Source of the DNA: Pseudomonas chlororaphis
Lineage (GTDB): Bacteria; Pseudomonadota; Gammaproteobacteria; Pseudomonadales; Pseudomonadaceae
DNA length: 64,000 nt
Reading direction: 5' to 3'
Assembly: GCF_001921865.1 (NCBI RefSeq)
Contig: NZ_MSCT01000019.1
Coordinates: 434,001 to 498,000, forward strand
How positions within the stretch are numbered: position 1 is the first letter of the stretch; each line of letters begins with the position of its first letter. Under the pieces are notes generated by a model. The model did not search any database. It was not told the origin of the DNA and saw nothing but the letters and a program-made list of their open reading frames with translations. A program made the position numbers and the translations under genes. Shown here piece after piece: positions 1-8,150 of the stretch.

Positions 1-332
1 GCGGTCACGCGCATCCAGCAGGCCTTGGATTCGCCCTTGTCGTCGGTGCCGCCGCAGTGGGCCAGCCAGTGGGCGAAGGCGCTGTCGCCGGCCGGGACTA
101 TCTGCAGTTGCTCGAAGTCGAAGATGCCCGGGCCGGGGCAGAATTCCATGCAGGCTTTCCAGTGCGCGCGATAGGCCTCCTTGCCCTTGAATTGCAACGC
201 GCCCACGGCGTCGAAGGCGGTGATGTCGTCGGCGTAATAGCTGACGATGCGCTCGATGTCCTTGGCCATCACGGCCTGACGCCAGGCGTCGATCAGGCTG
301 CGGATTTCGTTTTCGCTGGCTTGCGTGTTCAT
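1..332 (-). CDS. NTF2-like / SnoaL-fold (YybH-type) protein, partial at 3' end
   Basis: The reading frame starts at the ATG at 332 and runs off the left edge, so only about the first 110 residues are present. The translation begins MNTQASENEIRSLIDAW and contains MAKDIERIVSYYADD followed by FDAVGALQFKGKEAYR. This is the usual opening of the NTF2-like/SnoaL (DUF4440, YybH-type) superfamily: an N-terminal helix, then the cone-shaped beta barrel. Members are small cytosolic proteins, sometimes steroid-isomerase-like enzymes but often of unknown substrate. No specific activity can be assigned. A purine-rich GGAGAT sequence lies just upstream of the ATG on the coding strand. Confidence 0.8.
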   Translation of the reverse strand, partial: MNTQASENEIRSLIDAWRQAVMAKDIERIVSYYADDITAFDAVGALQFKGKEAYRAHWKACMEFCPGPGIFDFEQLQIVPAGDSAFAHWLAHCGGTDDKGESKACWMRVT

Positions 333-516
333 GGCGGATCTCCTTGCGAGGTGAGTGACACAGGCTCAGGACGGTGCCGAAGGGCGCTGCCGAATCCTGA
401 AGACACCCTTAGTCGTCTGGCCGCCGGGCGAATCGACAAGGCCAGGAAAAAAAACCGCCGTCGTGGACAAATCGCTAGAATCGCCACTTCTGCAACTCGC
501 CCAGTAGTACTCGGAT

Positions 517-1014
517 ATGGATACCCCAGCGACCGCTCGACTCGTGCCCTACGAACAGCTCGACGCCGCGCAACTGCAGCTGCTCGACGCGCTCGAAGTG
601 CACCCGCGACAGAAGAGTTTTTCCGGCGACATCTACACCGCGCTGCACACCCTGCTCAAGGCGCCCGAGCCCGGCATCAAGGGCTTCGCCCTGCTGGCAG
701 GCGAAACGCCGGTGGCCTTCCTGCTGCTCAAGCGCCCGCCGTTCCTGCCCCATTGGGCCGACCCCGATACCGCCACCCTGCATGCCTTGCAGGTCGATCG
801 CCGAGTCCAGGGCCAGGGCTACGGCAACGCCTGCCTGCAAGCCTTGCCCGCCGCCGCACGCCAGGCCTGGCCCGACATCAGGGGGCTGATGCTGTCGGTG
901 GACGCGGACAACGAAGCCGCGTTCGCGCTCTACCTGAAACACGGTTGGGTCGACAGCGGCGAAGCCTATATGGGCCGCATCGGTTACGAACGCCGCCTGG
1001 CCCTGATGTTCTGA
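517..1014 (+). CDS. GNAT family N-acetyltransferase
   Basis: This 165-residue protein has the size and layout of a GNAT acetyltransferase, which moves the acetyl group of acetyl-CoA to an amine. The acetyl-CoA-binding motif A is visible as LQVDRRVQGQGYGNACL around residues 90-106 (Q-x-x-G-x-G/A type). The C-terminal DADNEAAFALYLKHGW is the typical motif B ending. The substrate cannot be told from sequence. The next gene starts 19 bp downstream, so the two may be co-transcribed. The start chosen is the ATG giving the standard N-terminus. Confidence 0.88.
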   Translation: MDTPATARLVPYEQLDAAQLQLLDALEVHPRQKSFSGDIYTALHTLLKAPEPGIKGFALLAGETPVAFLLLKRPPFLPHWADPDTATLHALQVDRRVQGQGYGNACLQALPAAARQAWPDIRGLMLSVDADNEAAFALYLKHGWVDSGEAYMGRIGYERRLALMF

Positions 1015-1033
1015 CGCCCCCGGGAGAAGCCCC

Positions 1034-1639
1034 ATGCTGACCACCCTCGAACAACTGGAAGCGATCTACGGCCAGCCCCTGGAGCGGGCCGTACGCAAGG
1101 AAATCCCCTTCCTCAACCCGGACTACCAGGCCATGGTGCGAGCCTCGCCGCTGGTGATCCTGAGCACCGTCGGCCCAGACGGCATGGACGGCTCGCCCCG
1201 GGGCGACCTGCCGGGTTTCGTGCGAATCGTCGACGACCGCACCCTGGCCATTCCCGACCGCCCGGGCAACAACCGCATCGATAGCCTGCGCAATATCGTC
1301 AGCGACCCGCGCGTGGCGCTGCTGTTCATCATTCCGGGAATCGGCGAGACCCTGCGGGTCAACGGCCGAGCGCGCATTTCGGCGGAACCGGAACTGCTGG
1401 AAAGCTTCGCGATCAATGGCAAGGCAGCGCGCACGGTGATCCTGGTGGACGTCGAGGCGGCCTACTTCCACTGCTCCAAGGCCATGGTGCGCTCGGACCT
1501 GTGGAACCCAGAACGCTACCTGGAACGCTCGGCCCTGCCCTCGACCGGCGCCATCCTCAAGCGCCTCAACGGCGAGCCGTTCGACGCCGAGCGCTACGAC
1601 CGGGAAATGCCGGAGCGGGTGCGCAACAGCCTGTACTGA
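1034..1639 (+). CDS. Pyridoxamine 5'-phosphate oxidase-like FMN-binding protein
   Basis: This 201-residue protein belongs to the PNPOx-like split-barrel flavin-binding superfamily. Its MSMEG_1061-like layout includes PLVILSTVGPDGMDGSPRG near residues 39-57 and NNRIDSLRNIVSDPRVALLF near 80-99, the strand and helix that line the FMN site. These proteins use FMN or F420 to reduce or oxidise small molecules; most are not true PNP oxidases. The true PdxH substrate-binding C-terminus is not evident. It sits 19 bp after the acetyltransferase, with a purine-rich GGGAGAAG ribosome site before the ATG, and is followed by a REP pair. Confidence 0.85.
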   Translation: MLTTLEQLEAIYGQPLERAVRKEIPFLNPDYQAMVRASPLVILSTVGPDGMDGSPRGDLPGFVRIVDDRTLAIPDRPGNNRIDSLRNIVSDPRVALLFIIPGIGETLRVNGRARISAEPELLESFAINGKAARTVILVDVEAAYFHCSKAMVRSDLWNPERYLERSALPSTGAILKRLNGEPFDAERYDREMPERVRNSLY

Positions 1640-1646
1640 GTACGTC

Positions 1647-1738
1647 TGTAGGAGCGAAGCTTGTTCGCGATGAACGGTAACGCGGTGCACCGGCCAGGCC
1701 GCGGTGCCTTTATCGCGGGCAAGCCTCGCTCCTACAGG
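1647..1738. repeat. REP pair (inverted REP elements)
   Basis: Two inverted copies of the Pseudomonas REP palindrome face each other: TGTAGGAGCGAAGCTTGTTC on the left and GCGGGCAAGCCTCGCTCCTA on the right, with a spacer that itself pairs (GCGGTGCACCG / CCGCGGTGCC). The transcript would fold into a long hairpin just after the stop codon of the FMN-binding protein gene. Confidence 0.9.
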
Positions 1739-1905
1739 AGGCGATATGGAGTAATGGGACCGACGGGGAGGTAGGCGAGGAACCATAAGGCTTGCATATC
1801 GATTGCCGGCAACACCGTAAAACCTGCGTAGAGTCGCTGTCATCCGTACGCCGACCCGGCTATTTATCGAGGCCCAATCCATCCGGGTCGAGTACGGAAT
1901 TCACC

Positions 1906-2016
1906 ATGAGCAATGTTCAGATCGGTTTGCTGGTGCTGTTCGGCATCACTGCGTTCGGTTTCGTCAGCCTGTCCATCGACCTGTGGCGCGCCCGCCGGCC
2001 CGGCAAGGGCAAATAG
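1906..2016 (+). CDS. Small single-pass membrane protein (36 aa)
   Basis: A 36-residue ORF starts at the ATG at 1906. It has a hydrophobic helix (IGLLVLFGITAFGFVSLSI) followed by a basic tail (WRARRPGKGK), so it should cross the inner membrane once with the positive end in the cytoplasm. A longer in-frame start 114 bp upstream would add a hydrophilic stretch with no family character, and I rejected it. No function is recognised. It ends 16 bp before the convergent GyrI-like gene. Confidence 0.55.
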   Translation: MSNVQIGLLVLFGITAFGFVSLSIDLWRARRPGKGK

Positions 2017-2032
2017 CCGGGCCGGGGCGCGG

Positions 2033-2521
2033 CTACTTGTCCTTGAGCGGCAACCAGACTTCCAGCGCGCCGCGCCCGGTATCGGGGTTGAAGTCGGCGC
2101 TGTAGCGCTCGAATTCCGGTGCGTCGGCGGCTTCCCGCCCGGACTGCGGCAGCCAGGTCTTCCAGATGTACTGGAAGGTCTGCGGCAGGCTCGCCAGCGG
2201 CCCCCGGTGCTCGAACACCGCATAGTGCTGCGGCGCCAACTCGACCCAGCGGTACAGCTCGGGCAGATCATCGAGCTTGCTGATCTCGACCCCGGCGATG
2301 TACTCGAAGCCACCCTGGCCGTCGGGGTTGCAACAGATGCCGTAGGTCACCTCTCCCACCTGGCCGGGGACCTTGCCGATATGGGGTATGAAGCGCTCCC
2401 AGAGCTCAGGAATGCGTTGCGTCGTCTCGGCGGTGAAACGTCCGCCCAGACCGGCCACCAACAGAAAATGCCCCTTCTCGAAGCGCGGTACCGGCCCCGC
2501 CGCCTGTTTGTGCTCGTCCAT
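2033..2521 (-). CDS. GyrI-like small-molecule-binding domain protein
   Basis: This 162-residue protein has the single GyrI-like/AraC effector-binding fold (SOUL/BmrR ligand-binding barrel). Visible signs are GLGGRFTAETTQRIPELW near the N-terminus, YGICCNPDGQGGFEYIAGVEI in the middle, and YAVFEHRGPLASLPQTFQYIW followed by a conserved trailing LEVWLPLKDK. Stand-alone members bind or hydrolyse small toxic ligands; there is no DNA-binding domain here. The start at 2521 (MDEHKQ) is preferred over an ATG 51 bp upstream because it places the domain at the N-terminus. Confidence 0.85.
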   Translation of the reverse strand: MDEHKQAAGPVPRFEKGHFLLVAGLGGRFTAETTQRIPELWERFIPHIGKVPGQVGEVTYGICCNPDGQGGFEYIAGVEISKLDDLPELYRWVELAPQHYAVFEHRGPLASLPQTFQYIWKTWLPQSGREAADAPEFERYSADFNPDTGRGALEVWLPLKDK

Positions 2522-2587
2522 GGTGCAACTCCTGGCTGAAAAATTGGGTTCGGCAGGGAGTATAGAAGCCAAATCCGACTCGTTGGC

Positions 2588-3250
2588 TCAAAGCGCGGGA
2601 AGTTCCGCGACCGCCGCGCCAACGATGAACTCCTGATAGCCGGACAGGATCACGTAGACCGCGAAATAGCAGAAGATCGCCGCAGATGCCAGGTAGGAAT
2701 AGCGCAACAGCTTGTCGCCCAGGAGCTTGCCGCCCTGGGTCGCGGCGAGGCACAGGCCCAGGGTCCAGGCCAGCCCGGCGCAGAAGAAGCCGCTGAGGAA
2801 CAACCCCGAGCTGGCCACGTCGCCGCCCCCGGAACGGGCAATCAGGGTGCCGCCCACCGCGGCGAACCAGAGGATCGCGCTGGGCGACGACATGGCGAGG
2901 AAGATGCCGCGGAAGAACTCCTTGCGCGGCGAACCGTTGTCGGCCTCGCCGACCTCGGCCAGCACCGCGCTGTGGTGGATCGCCGAATAGATCATCTTCG
3001 CCGCGAAGTACACCAGCAGCGCCGAGCCGCCGATCCACAGCACCCAGCGCACCGCCGCGTACTGCAGCAGCACGGTCATCCCGGCCAGCGCCAGCACGGC
3101 GTAGATCAGGTCGCCGACACAGGTGCCCAGGCCCAGGCAGAAGCCCTGGAAATAGCCGCGCTGCATGGCCAGGGTAATCATCGCGATATTGGCCACGCCG
3201 ATGTCCAGGCACAGCGAAAGGCTCAGCAGAAAGCCGCTGGTAAACTCCAT
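2588..3250 (-). CDS. LysE/RhtB family amino-acid exporter
   Basis: This 220-residue protein has about six hydrophobic segments and the LysE-superfamily layout. There is an N-terminal membrane segment running into GVANIAMITLAMQRGYFQGF, a GLGTCVGDLIYAVLALAG segment, and an MSSPSAILWFAAVGGTL stretch after the central loop (the SPSAILWF motif of LysE-type exporters). Such proteins export amino acids or related solutes. The substrate is unknown. It is a single gene between the GyrI-like gene and divergent alaC. Confidence 0.88.
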   Translation of the reverse strand: MEFTSGFLLSLSLCLDIGVANIAMITLAMQRGYFQGFCLGLGTCVGDLIYAVLALAGMTVLLQYAAVRWVLWIGGSALLVYFAAKMIYSAIHHSAVLAEVGEADNGSPRKEFFRGIFLAMSSPSAILWFAAVGGTLIARSGGGDVASSGLFLSGFFCAGLAWTLGLCLAATQGGKLLGDKLLRYSYLASAAIFCYFAVYVILSGYQEFIVGAAVAELPAL

Positions 3251-3503
3251 CGTTCATCCCGTTTGATGCGGTTATTCGAGTGGGGGGTATTTAACGCGGG
3301 CGGGCCGGGCAAAGACAATGCGCGGCACACGGATCCGCGCACAAGGATGCAAAACCCTGTCCAGGCCGAGTCGATGCCGGCAAAAAAATTGCCGCGCCCC
3401 TCTGGACAGCCCCGCGCGCCAGCCCTTATCGTCTGCCCCCAGGCCACCGCAGTGGCCGACGTCGCTCGGACGGTTCCGGGCGCTCACGTACTCCGAGGCA
3501 ACA

Positions 3504-4718
3504 ATGGCCGAACAAGGTTCGCCGCGCCGCTTTGCGCGCATCGATCGACTCCCCCCCTACGTTTTCAATATCACTGCCGAGCTGAAGATGGCTGCGCGTC
3601 GGCGCGGCGAAGACATCATCGACTTGAGCATGGGTAACCCCGACGGCGCGACTCCGCCGCACATCGTCGAGAAACTGGTCACCGTCGCCCAGCGCGAAGA
3701 CACCCACGGCTACTCCACCTCCAAGGGCATTCCGCGCCTGCGCCGGGCGATCTCGCACTGGTACAAGGACCGCTACGAAGTCGATATCGACCCGGAAAGC
3801 GAAGCCATCGTCACCATCGGTTCCAAGGAAGGCCTCGCGCACCTGATGCTCGCCACCCTGGACCAGGGCGACACCGTGCTGGTGCCCAACCCCAGCTATC
3901 CGATCCACATCTACGGCGCGGTGATCGCCGGCGCCCAGGTGCGTTCGGTGCCGCTGGTGCCGGGCGTGGACTTCTTCGAGGAACTGGAACGGGCCATCCG
4001 CGGCTCGATCCCGAAACCGAAGATGATGATCCTCGGCTTCCCGTCCAACCCCACCGCCCAGTGCGTGGAGCTGGACTTCTTCGAGCGGGTGATCGCCCTG
4101 GCCAAGCAGTACGACGTGCTGGTGATCCACGACCTGGCCTACGCCGACATCGTCTACGACGGCTGGAAAGCCCCGTCGATCATGCAGGTGCCGGGGGCCA
4201 AGGACATCGCGGTGGAGTTCTTCACCCTGTCCAAGAGCTACAACATGGCGGGCTGGCGCATCGGTTTCATGGTCGGCAACCCGGAGCTGGTCAGCGCCCT
4301 GGCGCGGATCAAGAGCTACCACGACTACGGCACCTTCACCCCGCTGCAAGTGGCGGCCATCGCCGCGCTGGAAGGCGACCAGCAGTGCGTGAAGGATATT
4401 GCCGAACAGTACCGCCAGCGCCGCAACGTGCTGGTCAAGGGCCTGCATGAGCTGGGCTGGATGGTCGAGAACCCCAAGGCCTCGATGTACGTCTGGGCGA
4501 AGATTCCCGAAGCCTACGCGCACCTGGGGTCGCTGGAGTTCGCCAAGAAGCTGTTGGCCGAGGCCAAGGTCTGCGTCTCGCCGGGCGTGGGGTTCGGCGA
4601 GTACGGCGACGACCATGTGCGCTTCGCCCTGATCGAGAACCAGGACCGCATCCGCCAGGCCGTGCGCGGTATCCGCGGCATGTTCCGCGCGGACGGGCTG
4701 GTGCAGAAAGGCGGCTGA
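3504..4718 (+). CDS. alaC: Alanine transaminase, PLP-dependent class I aminotransferase
   Basis: This 404-residue protein matches AlaC, which converts glutamate and pyruvate to alanine and 2-oxoglutarate. Class I landmarks are IIDLSMGNPDGATPPHIV near the N-terminus, VLVPNPSYPIHIYG, the NPTA motif of GFPSNPTAQCVELDF, and the PLP-lysine segment TLSKSYNMAGWRIGF. The start at 3504 (MAEQGSPRR) was chosen because the upstream in-frame extension (from 3318) is unlike any aminotransferase N-terminus. Length agrees with the family (about 400-412). A strong bidirectional terminator follows. Confidence 0.93.
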   Translation: MAEQGSPRRFARIDRLPPYVFNITAELKMAARRRGEDIIDLSMGNPDGATPPHIVEKLVTVAQREDTHGYSTSKGIPRLRRAISHWYKDRYEVDIDPESEAIVTIGSKEGLAHLMLATLDQGDTVLVPNPSYPIHIYGAVIAGAQVRSVPLVPGVDFFEELERAIRGSIPKPKMMILGFPSNPTAQCVELDFFERVIALAKQYDVLVIHDLAYADIVYDGWKAPSIMQVPGAKDIAVEFFTLSKSYNMAGWRIGFMVGNPELVSALARIKSYHDYGTFTPLQVAAIAALEGDQQCVKDIAEQYRQRRNVLVKGLHELGWMVENPKASMYVWAKIPEAYAHLGSLEFAKKLLAEAKVCVSPGVGFGEYGDDHVRFALIENQDRIRQAVRGIRGMFRADGLVQKGG

Positions 4719-4736
4719 TCCAACGCGCTGGCGCGC

Positions 4737-4762
4737 TATCGCGAGCAAGCTCGCTCCTACAG
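4737..4762. repeat. Single REP element
   Basis: One copy of the Pseudomonas REP sequence, TATCGCGAGCAAGCTCGCTC followed by CTACAG, lies between alaC and its terminator. Confidence 0.85.
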
Positions 4763-4770
4763 AAGAGCAG

Positions 4771-4806
4771 GCACAAAAAAACCGCAGCGATGCGGTTTTT
4801 TTGTGC
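4771..4806. terminator. Bidirectional rho-independent terminator
   Basis: The stem ACCGCA-GCGA-TGCGGT is flanked by a run of A on the left and T on the right, so it works on both strands. It ends alaC on the plus strand and probably gntT transcription on the minus strand. Confidence 0.9.
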
Positions 4807-4819
4807 TTGCGAACACCGT

Positions 4820-4918
4820 GTAGCCGCTGCCGCAGGCTGCGTACGACCGCGCAGCGGGCGCCGCTCTTCAGCTCGCAGGAGGTCCTGCGGACCTTGCGCA
4901 GCCTTCGGCAGCGGCTAC
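4820..4918. repeat. Long intergenic palindromic repeat (GTAGCCGCTGCCG family)
   Basis: The sequence opens with GTAGCCGCTGCCG and closes with CGGCAGCGGCTAC, with nested pairing inside (CTGCCGCAGGCTGCG, GCAGGAGGTCCTGCGG). A related element with the same ends lies at 36636-36751. This is a palindromic family distinct from the TGTAGGAGC REP. Confidence 0.8.
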
Positions 4919-4928
4919 AGGAACCCCA

Positions 4929-6281
4929 TCAGACCACCAGCGACAACAGCAGGATAAAGATCAGGCCGACCACCGAGAGGATGGTTTCCATCGCGGTCCA
5001 GGTCTTGAAGGTTTCCGCCACGGTCATGTTGAAGTACTGCTTGACCAGCCAGAAACCGGCGTCGTTGACGTGGGACAGGATCAGGGAACCGGCGCCGGTG
5101 GCCAGCACCAGCAGCTCGCGGTTGACCCCCGGAATCATGCCGACCACCGGCACCACGATGCCCGCGCCGGTGATGGTGGCCACGGTCGCCGAACCGGTGG
5201 CGATACGAATCACCGCCGCCACCAGCCAGGCCAGCAGGATCGGCGAGATCTGCGCATTGACCGCCATGTGGCCGATCACGTCGCCCACGCCGCTGGTCAC
5301 CAGCATCTGCTTGAAGCCGCCGCCGGCGCCGATGATCAGGATGATCGCCGCGGTCGGCGCCAGGCTGGCGTCGAGCAGCTTGAGGATCTGCTTGGAACCG
5401 ATGCCCTGGCGCGAGCCGAAGGTGTAGAGCGACAGCAGCAAGGCCAGCAGCAGCGCGCTGATCGGGTGGCCGATCATGTCCATCCAGATGCGGAAGAAAT
5501 GCCCGTCCGGCAGCGCCACGTCGGCGAAGGTCTTGAGCAGCATCAGGAACACCGGCAGCAGCACGGTGATCAGGGTCACGCTGAAGCTCGGCAGGTTCTG
5601 CGACGTGTTCTCGCGCGCCAGTTGGTCCACCAGTTCCTGGTTAGGATGCCCCGGGATGTACTTGGCGATGAAGGTGCCGTAGATGGGACCGGCGATGATC
5701 GCGGTCGGCAGGGCAACGATCAGGCCGTAGAGAATGGTCTTGCCGATGTCGGCGCCGAACACGCCGATGGCCAGCAACGGGCCCGGGTGCGGCGGCACCA
5801 GGCCGTGTACCGCGGACAGGCCGGCCAGCAGCGGGATGCCGATCTTGATGATCGACACGCCGGTGCGCCGGGCGACGATGAACACCAGCGGGATCAGCAG
5901 CACGAAGCCGATCTCGAAGAACAGCGGGATGCCCACCAAGAATGCAGCGAACATCATCGCCCACTGCACCCGCTCCTTGCCGAACGCGCGGATCAGGGTC
6001 TGGGCGATCTGATCGGCGCCGCCGGACTCGGCCATCATCTTGCCGAGCATGGTGCCCAGGGCCAGGATGATGCCGACGAAACCCAGCACCCCGCCGAAGC
6101 CGTCCTGGAACGCCTTGATGATCTTGTCCACCGGCATGCCCGAAGTCAGGCCGAGGAAGCCCGCGGCGATGGTCAGGGCAATGAAGGGATGCAGCTTGAA
6201 TCGGGTGATCAAGACGATCAGGCCGATGATGGTGACCACTGCATCTACCAGCAGATAGGTCTCTTGGGACATGCCAAACAT
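4929..6281 (-). CDS. gntT: Gluconate:H+ symporter (GntP family)
   Basis: This 450-residue inner-membrane protein is almost entirely hydrophobic, with about 12-14 predicted segments. It matches the GntP/GntT family in length and landmarks: TRFKLHPFIALTIAAGFLGL near the N-terminus, the LIPLVFIVARRTG stretch, and GLVPPHPGPLLAIGVFGADIG in the middle. It should carry gluconate inward with protons. It lies in the same orientation as gluconokinase, 81 bp downstream of it, with its own candidate GntR operator and an Hfq/Crc-type motif in the gap, so it may have its own promoter. Confidence 0.93.
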   Translation of the reverse strand: MFGMSQETYLLVDAVVTIIGLIVLITRFKLHPFIALTIAAGFLGLTSGMPVDKIIKAFQDGFGGVLGFVGIILALGTMLGKMMAESGGADQIAQTLIRAFGKERVQWAMMFAAFLVGIPLFFEIGFVLLIPLVFIVARRTGVSIIKIGIPLLAGLSAVHGLVPPHPGPLLAIGVFGADIGKTILYGLIVALPTAIIAGPIYGTFIAKYIPGHPNQELVDQLARENTSQNLPSFSVTLITVLLPVFLMLLKTFADVALPDGHFFRIWMDMIGHPISALLLALLLSLYTFGSRQGIGSKQILKLLDASLAPTAAIILIIGAGGGFKQMLVTSGVGDVIGHMAVNAQISPILLAWLVAAVIRIATGSATVATITGAGIVVPVVGMIPGVNRELLVLATGAGSLILSHVNDAGFWLVKQYFNMTVAETFKTWTAMETILSVVGLIFILLLSLVV

Positions 6282-6298
6282 GGGGGGTTGCCTCCGGT

Positions 6299-6306
6299 TT
6301 GTTGTT
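6299..6306 (-). promoter_or_regulatory. Candidate Hfq/Crc CA motif before gntT
   Basis: On the coding strand the leader reads AAAAACAACAAACCGGAGG before the gntT ATG. AACAACAA fits the AAnAAnAA motif bound by Hfq with Crc during catabolite repression in Pseudomonas. It lies close to the ribosome site GGAGG, as is usual for such targets. Confidence 0.55.
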
Positions 6307-6336
6307 TTTATTCGCTTAAAAACGTGAGCCGAGTGG

Positions 6337-6353
6337 GATAGCGCTATCTATGG
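6337..6353. promoter_or_regulatory. Candidate GntR operator before gntT
   Basis: GATAGCGCTATC is a perfect 12-bp palindrome. Read on the minus strand it continues as CCATAGATAGCGCT, resembling the AC-N-AAG-N-TAGCGCT operator described for Pseudomonas GntR. It lies 56 bp upstream of the gntT start. Confidence 0.7.
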
Positions 6354-6362
6354 AAGCCAAGC

Positions 6363-6896
6363 TTAGCGGGACGAATCCAGCCCGTGCTCCTGCCACCAGC
6401 CATGGGCCTGTTCGGCCAGGCGGTCAACGCTGTGGATGGTGGCGTCCAATGCCAGGGTCAGCGGTTCGCCCACGGGAGATTCGAGGGTGGCGAACTGACT
6501 GTCGATCAGGGTCGAGGGCATGAAATGCCCCGGCCGGTGGGCCACGCGTTCGGCGGCCACCTGGGGTGTCAATTGCAGGAAGACGAAGCCCAGGCCCGGC
6601 GTGGCGCTGCGCAGGCGGTCGCGGTACTTGCGCTTGAGCGCCGAGCAGGTCAGCACCGGACGCTGGCCGGCGGCCAGGGCGCGGCGCAACTCGTCGCACA
6701 GGCTGTCGAGCCAGCCGGCACGGTCGTCGTCGTCCAGGGGAATACCGGCACTCATCTTGGCGATATTGGCGGCGGGGTGGAACGTATCGCCTTCAATGGC
6801 CGTGGCGCCGCTGCGCTGGCACAGCGCGTCACTGACGCTGGACTTGCCGCAGCCGGCAACGCCCATGATGACCAGGGCGGTGATGGGTTGACTCAT
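6363..6896 (-). CDS. gntK: Gluconokinase
   Basis: This 177-residue enzyme phosphorylates gluconate to 6-phosphogluconate with ATP, feeding the Entner-Doudoroff pathway. The Walker A loop is MGVAGCGKSSVSDAL at residues 13-27. The gluconokinase signatures EGDTFHPAANIAKMSAGIPL and DDDRAGWL follow directly, then TCSALKRKYRDRLR. Length is normal for the GntK/IdnK (P-loop) type. It is transcribed toward gntT and divergently from gntR, with two candidate GntR operators in the shared upstream region. Confidence 0.95.
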   Translation of the reverse strand: MSQPITALVIMGVAGCGKSSVSDALCQRSGATAIEGDTFHPAANIAKMSAGIPLDDDDRAGWLDSLCDELRRALAAGQRPVLTCSALKRKYRDRLRSATPGLGFVFLQLTPQVAAERVAHRPGHFMPSTLIDSQFATLESPVGEPLTLALDATIHSVDRLAEQAHGWWQEHGLDSSR

Positions 6897-6917
6897 GTAA
6901 CACCTCAGCGCGCAGAC

Positions 6918-6931
6918 AGCGCTACCTTCGC
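6918..6931. promoter_or_regulatory. Candidate GntR operator before gntK
   Basis: AGCGCTACCTTCGC reads GCGAAGGTAGCGCT on the minus strand, sharing the AAG-N-TAGCGCT core with the copy next to gntR. It lies 22 bp upstream of the gntK start. Confidence 0.7.
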
Positions 6932-7068
6932 TCTTGGAAATGCTAGTGCAAAAATAGTTTCTGCCGACGCCTTCTTGTCATTTTTGTGGGTTGCCGCGTA
7001 TATAGGCCGCGAAACCAAAGAGTGCGGGTCAGGCCGACCGCGCTCACGCATTGCAGCTGTTTCGAGAC

Positions 7069-7082
7069 AGCGCTACCTTAGT
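7069..7082. promoter_or_regulatory. Candidate GntR operator before gntR
   Basis: AGCGCTACCTTAGT reads ACTAAGGTAGCGCT on the minus strand, an exact match to AC-N-AAG-N-TAGCGCT. It lies 30 bp upstream of the gntR ATG, which suggests autoregulation. Confidence 0.8.
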
Positions 7083-7111
7083 GACTTGAATTTTGTTTGG
7101 CAAGCCGTCTG

Positions 7112-8143
7112 ATGACCTCCTCCAAGAACGATAAAAATACCCGCACCACCGGGCGCCCTACCCTCAACGAAGTCGCGCGCCTGGCGGGCGTCAGCCCGAT
7201 CACCGCCTCGCGCGCGCTGCGCGGCATCGACACGGTGGCCGCCGAGCTGGTGGAGAAGGTGCAGAAGGCCGCCCGCGAGCTCAACTACGTGGTCAACCCC
7301 GCCGCCCGCGCCCTGGCTTCGGCCCAGAGCCATTCGGTGGTGGTGCTGGTGCCGTCGTTGTCCAACCTGCTGTTCATCGAAACCCTGGAAGCCATTCATC
7401 AGGTCCTGCGGCCCAAGGGTTTCGAAGTGCTGATCGGCAACTTCCACTACTCCCCCGACGAAGAAGAAAACCTGCTGCGCAACTACATGGCCTACCAGCC
7501 GCGCGGCTTGCTGCTGACCGGTTTCGAACGGACCGACAGCGCCCGACGGATGGTCGAAGGCAGCAACGTACCGTGCGTCTACATGATGGACTTGAACCCC
7601 GGCGCCGGCCTGAACTGCGTGGGTTTCTCCCAGCACAACGCCGGCGAGACCGCCGCCGAGCACCTGATCTCCCGCGGCCGCAAGCGCCTGGCCTATATCG
7701 GCGCCCAGCTCGACCAACGCACCCTGATGCGCGGCGAAGGCTTCCGCCGCGGCCTGGAGAAAGCCGGGCTGTACGACCCGAGCCTGGAAATCCTCACCCC
7801 GCGTCCGTCGTCGGTGGGCCTGGGCGGCGAGCTGTTCCTGCAACTGATGCACAGCCGCCCGGACGTCGACGCGATCTTCTTCGGCAACGACGACCTGGCC
7901 CACGGCGCCCTGCTCGAAGCCATGCGCTGCGGGATCAAGGTCCCCGAACAAGTGGCGGTGATGGGCTTCAACGACCTGCCCGCCTCCGCGCACATGGTGC
8001 CGCGCCTGAGCAGCATCAGCACCCCGCGCGAAGCCATCGGCCGGCGCGCCGCCGAGCAGTTGCTGACGCTGATGGCCGGCAATGCGGTGACCCGCCCGGT
8101 GGTCGACATGGGCTTCGAGCTCAAGGTCCGCGAAAGCACCTGA
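7112..8143 (+). CDS. gntR: LacI-family gluconate regulator GntR
   Basis: This 343-residue repressor has an N-terminal LacI helix-turn-helix (RPTLNEVARLAGVSPITASRALRG, followed by the hinge NPAARALA). After it comes a periplasmic-binding-protein-like effector domain (SVVVLVPSLSNLLF through NDDLAHGALLEAMRCG and VAVMGFNDLP). In Pseudomonas GntR represses gntK/gntT and itself, and is released by gluconate or 6-phosphogluconate. The ATG at 7112 (MTSSKND) was chosen over a TTG 15 bp upstream. It is divergent from gntK, and the intervening 215 bp carry two matching operators. Confidence 0.92.
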   Translation: MTSSKNDKNTRTTGRPTLNEVARLAGVSPITASRALRGIDTVAAELVEKVQKAARELNYVVNPAARALASAQSHSVVVLVPSLSNLLFIETLEAIHQVLRPKGFEVLIGNFHYSPDEEENLLRNYMAYQPRGLLLTGFERTDSARRMVEGSNVPCVYMMDLNPGAGLNCVGFSQHNAGETAAEHLISRGRKRLAYIGAQLDQRTLMRGEGFRRGLEKAGLYDPSLEILTPRPSSVGLGGELFLQLMHSRPDVDAIFFGNDDLAHGALLEAMRCGIKVPEQVAVMGFNDLPASAHMVPRLSSISTPREAIGRRAAEQLLTLMAGNAVTRPVVDMGFELKVREST

Positions 8144-8150
8144 GCTGCGT

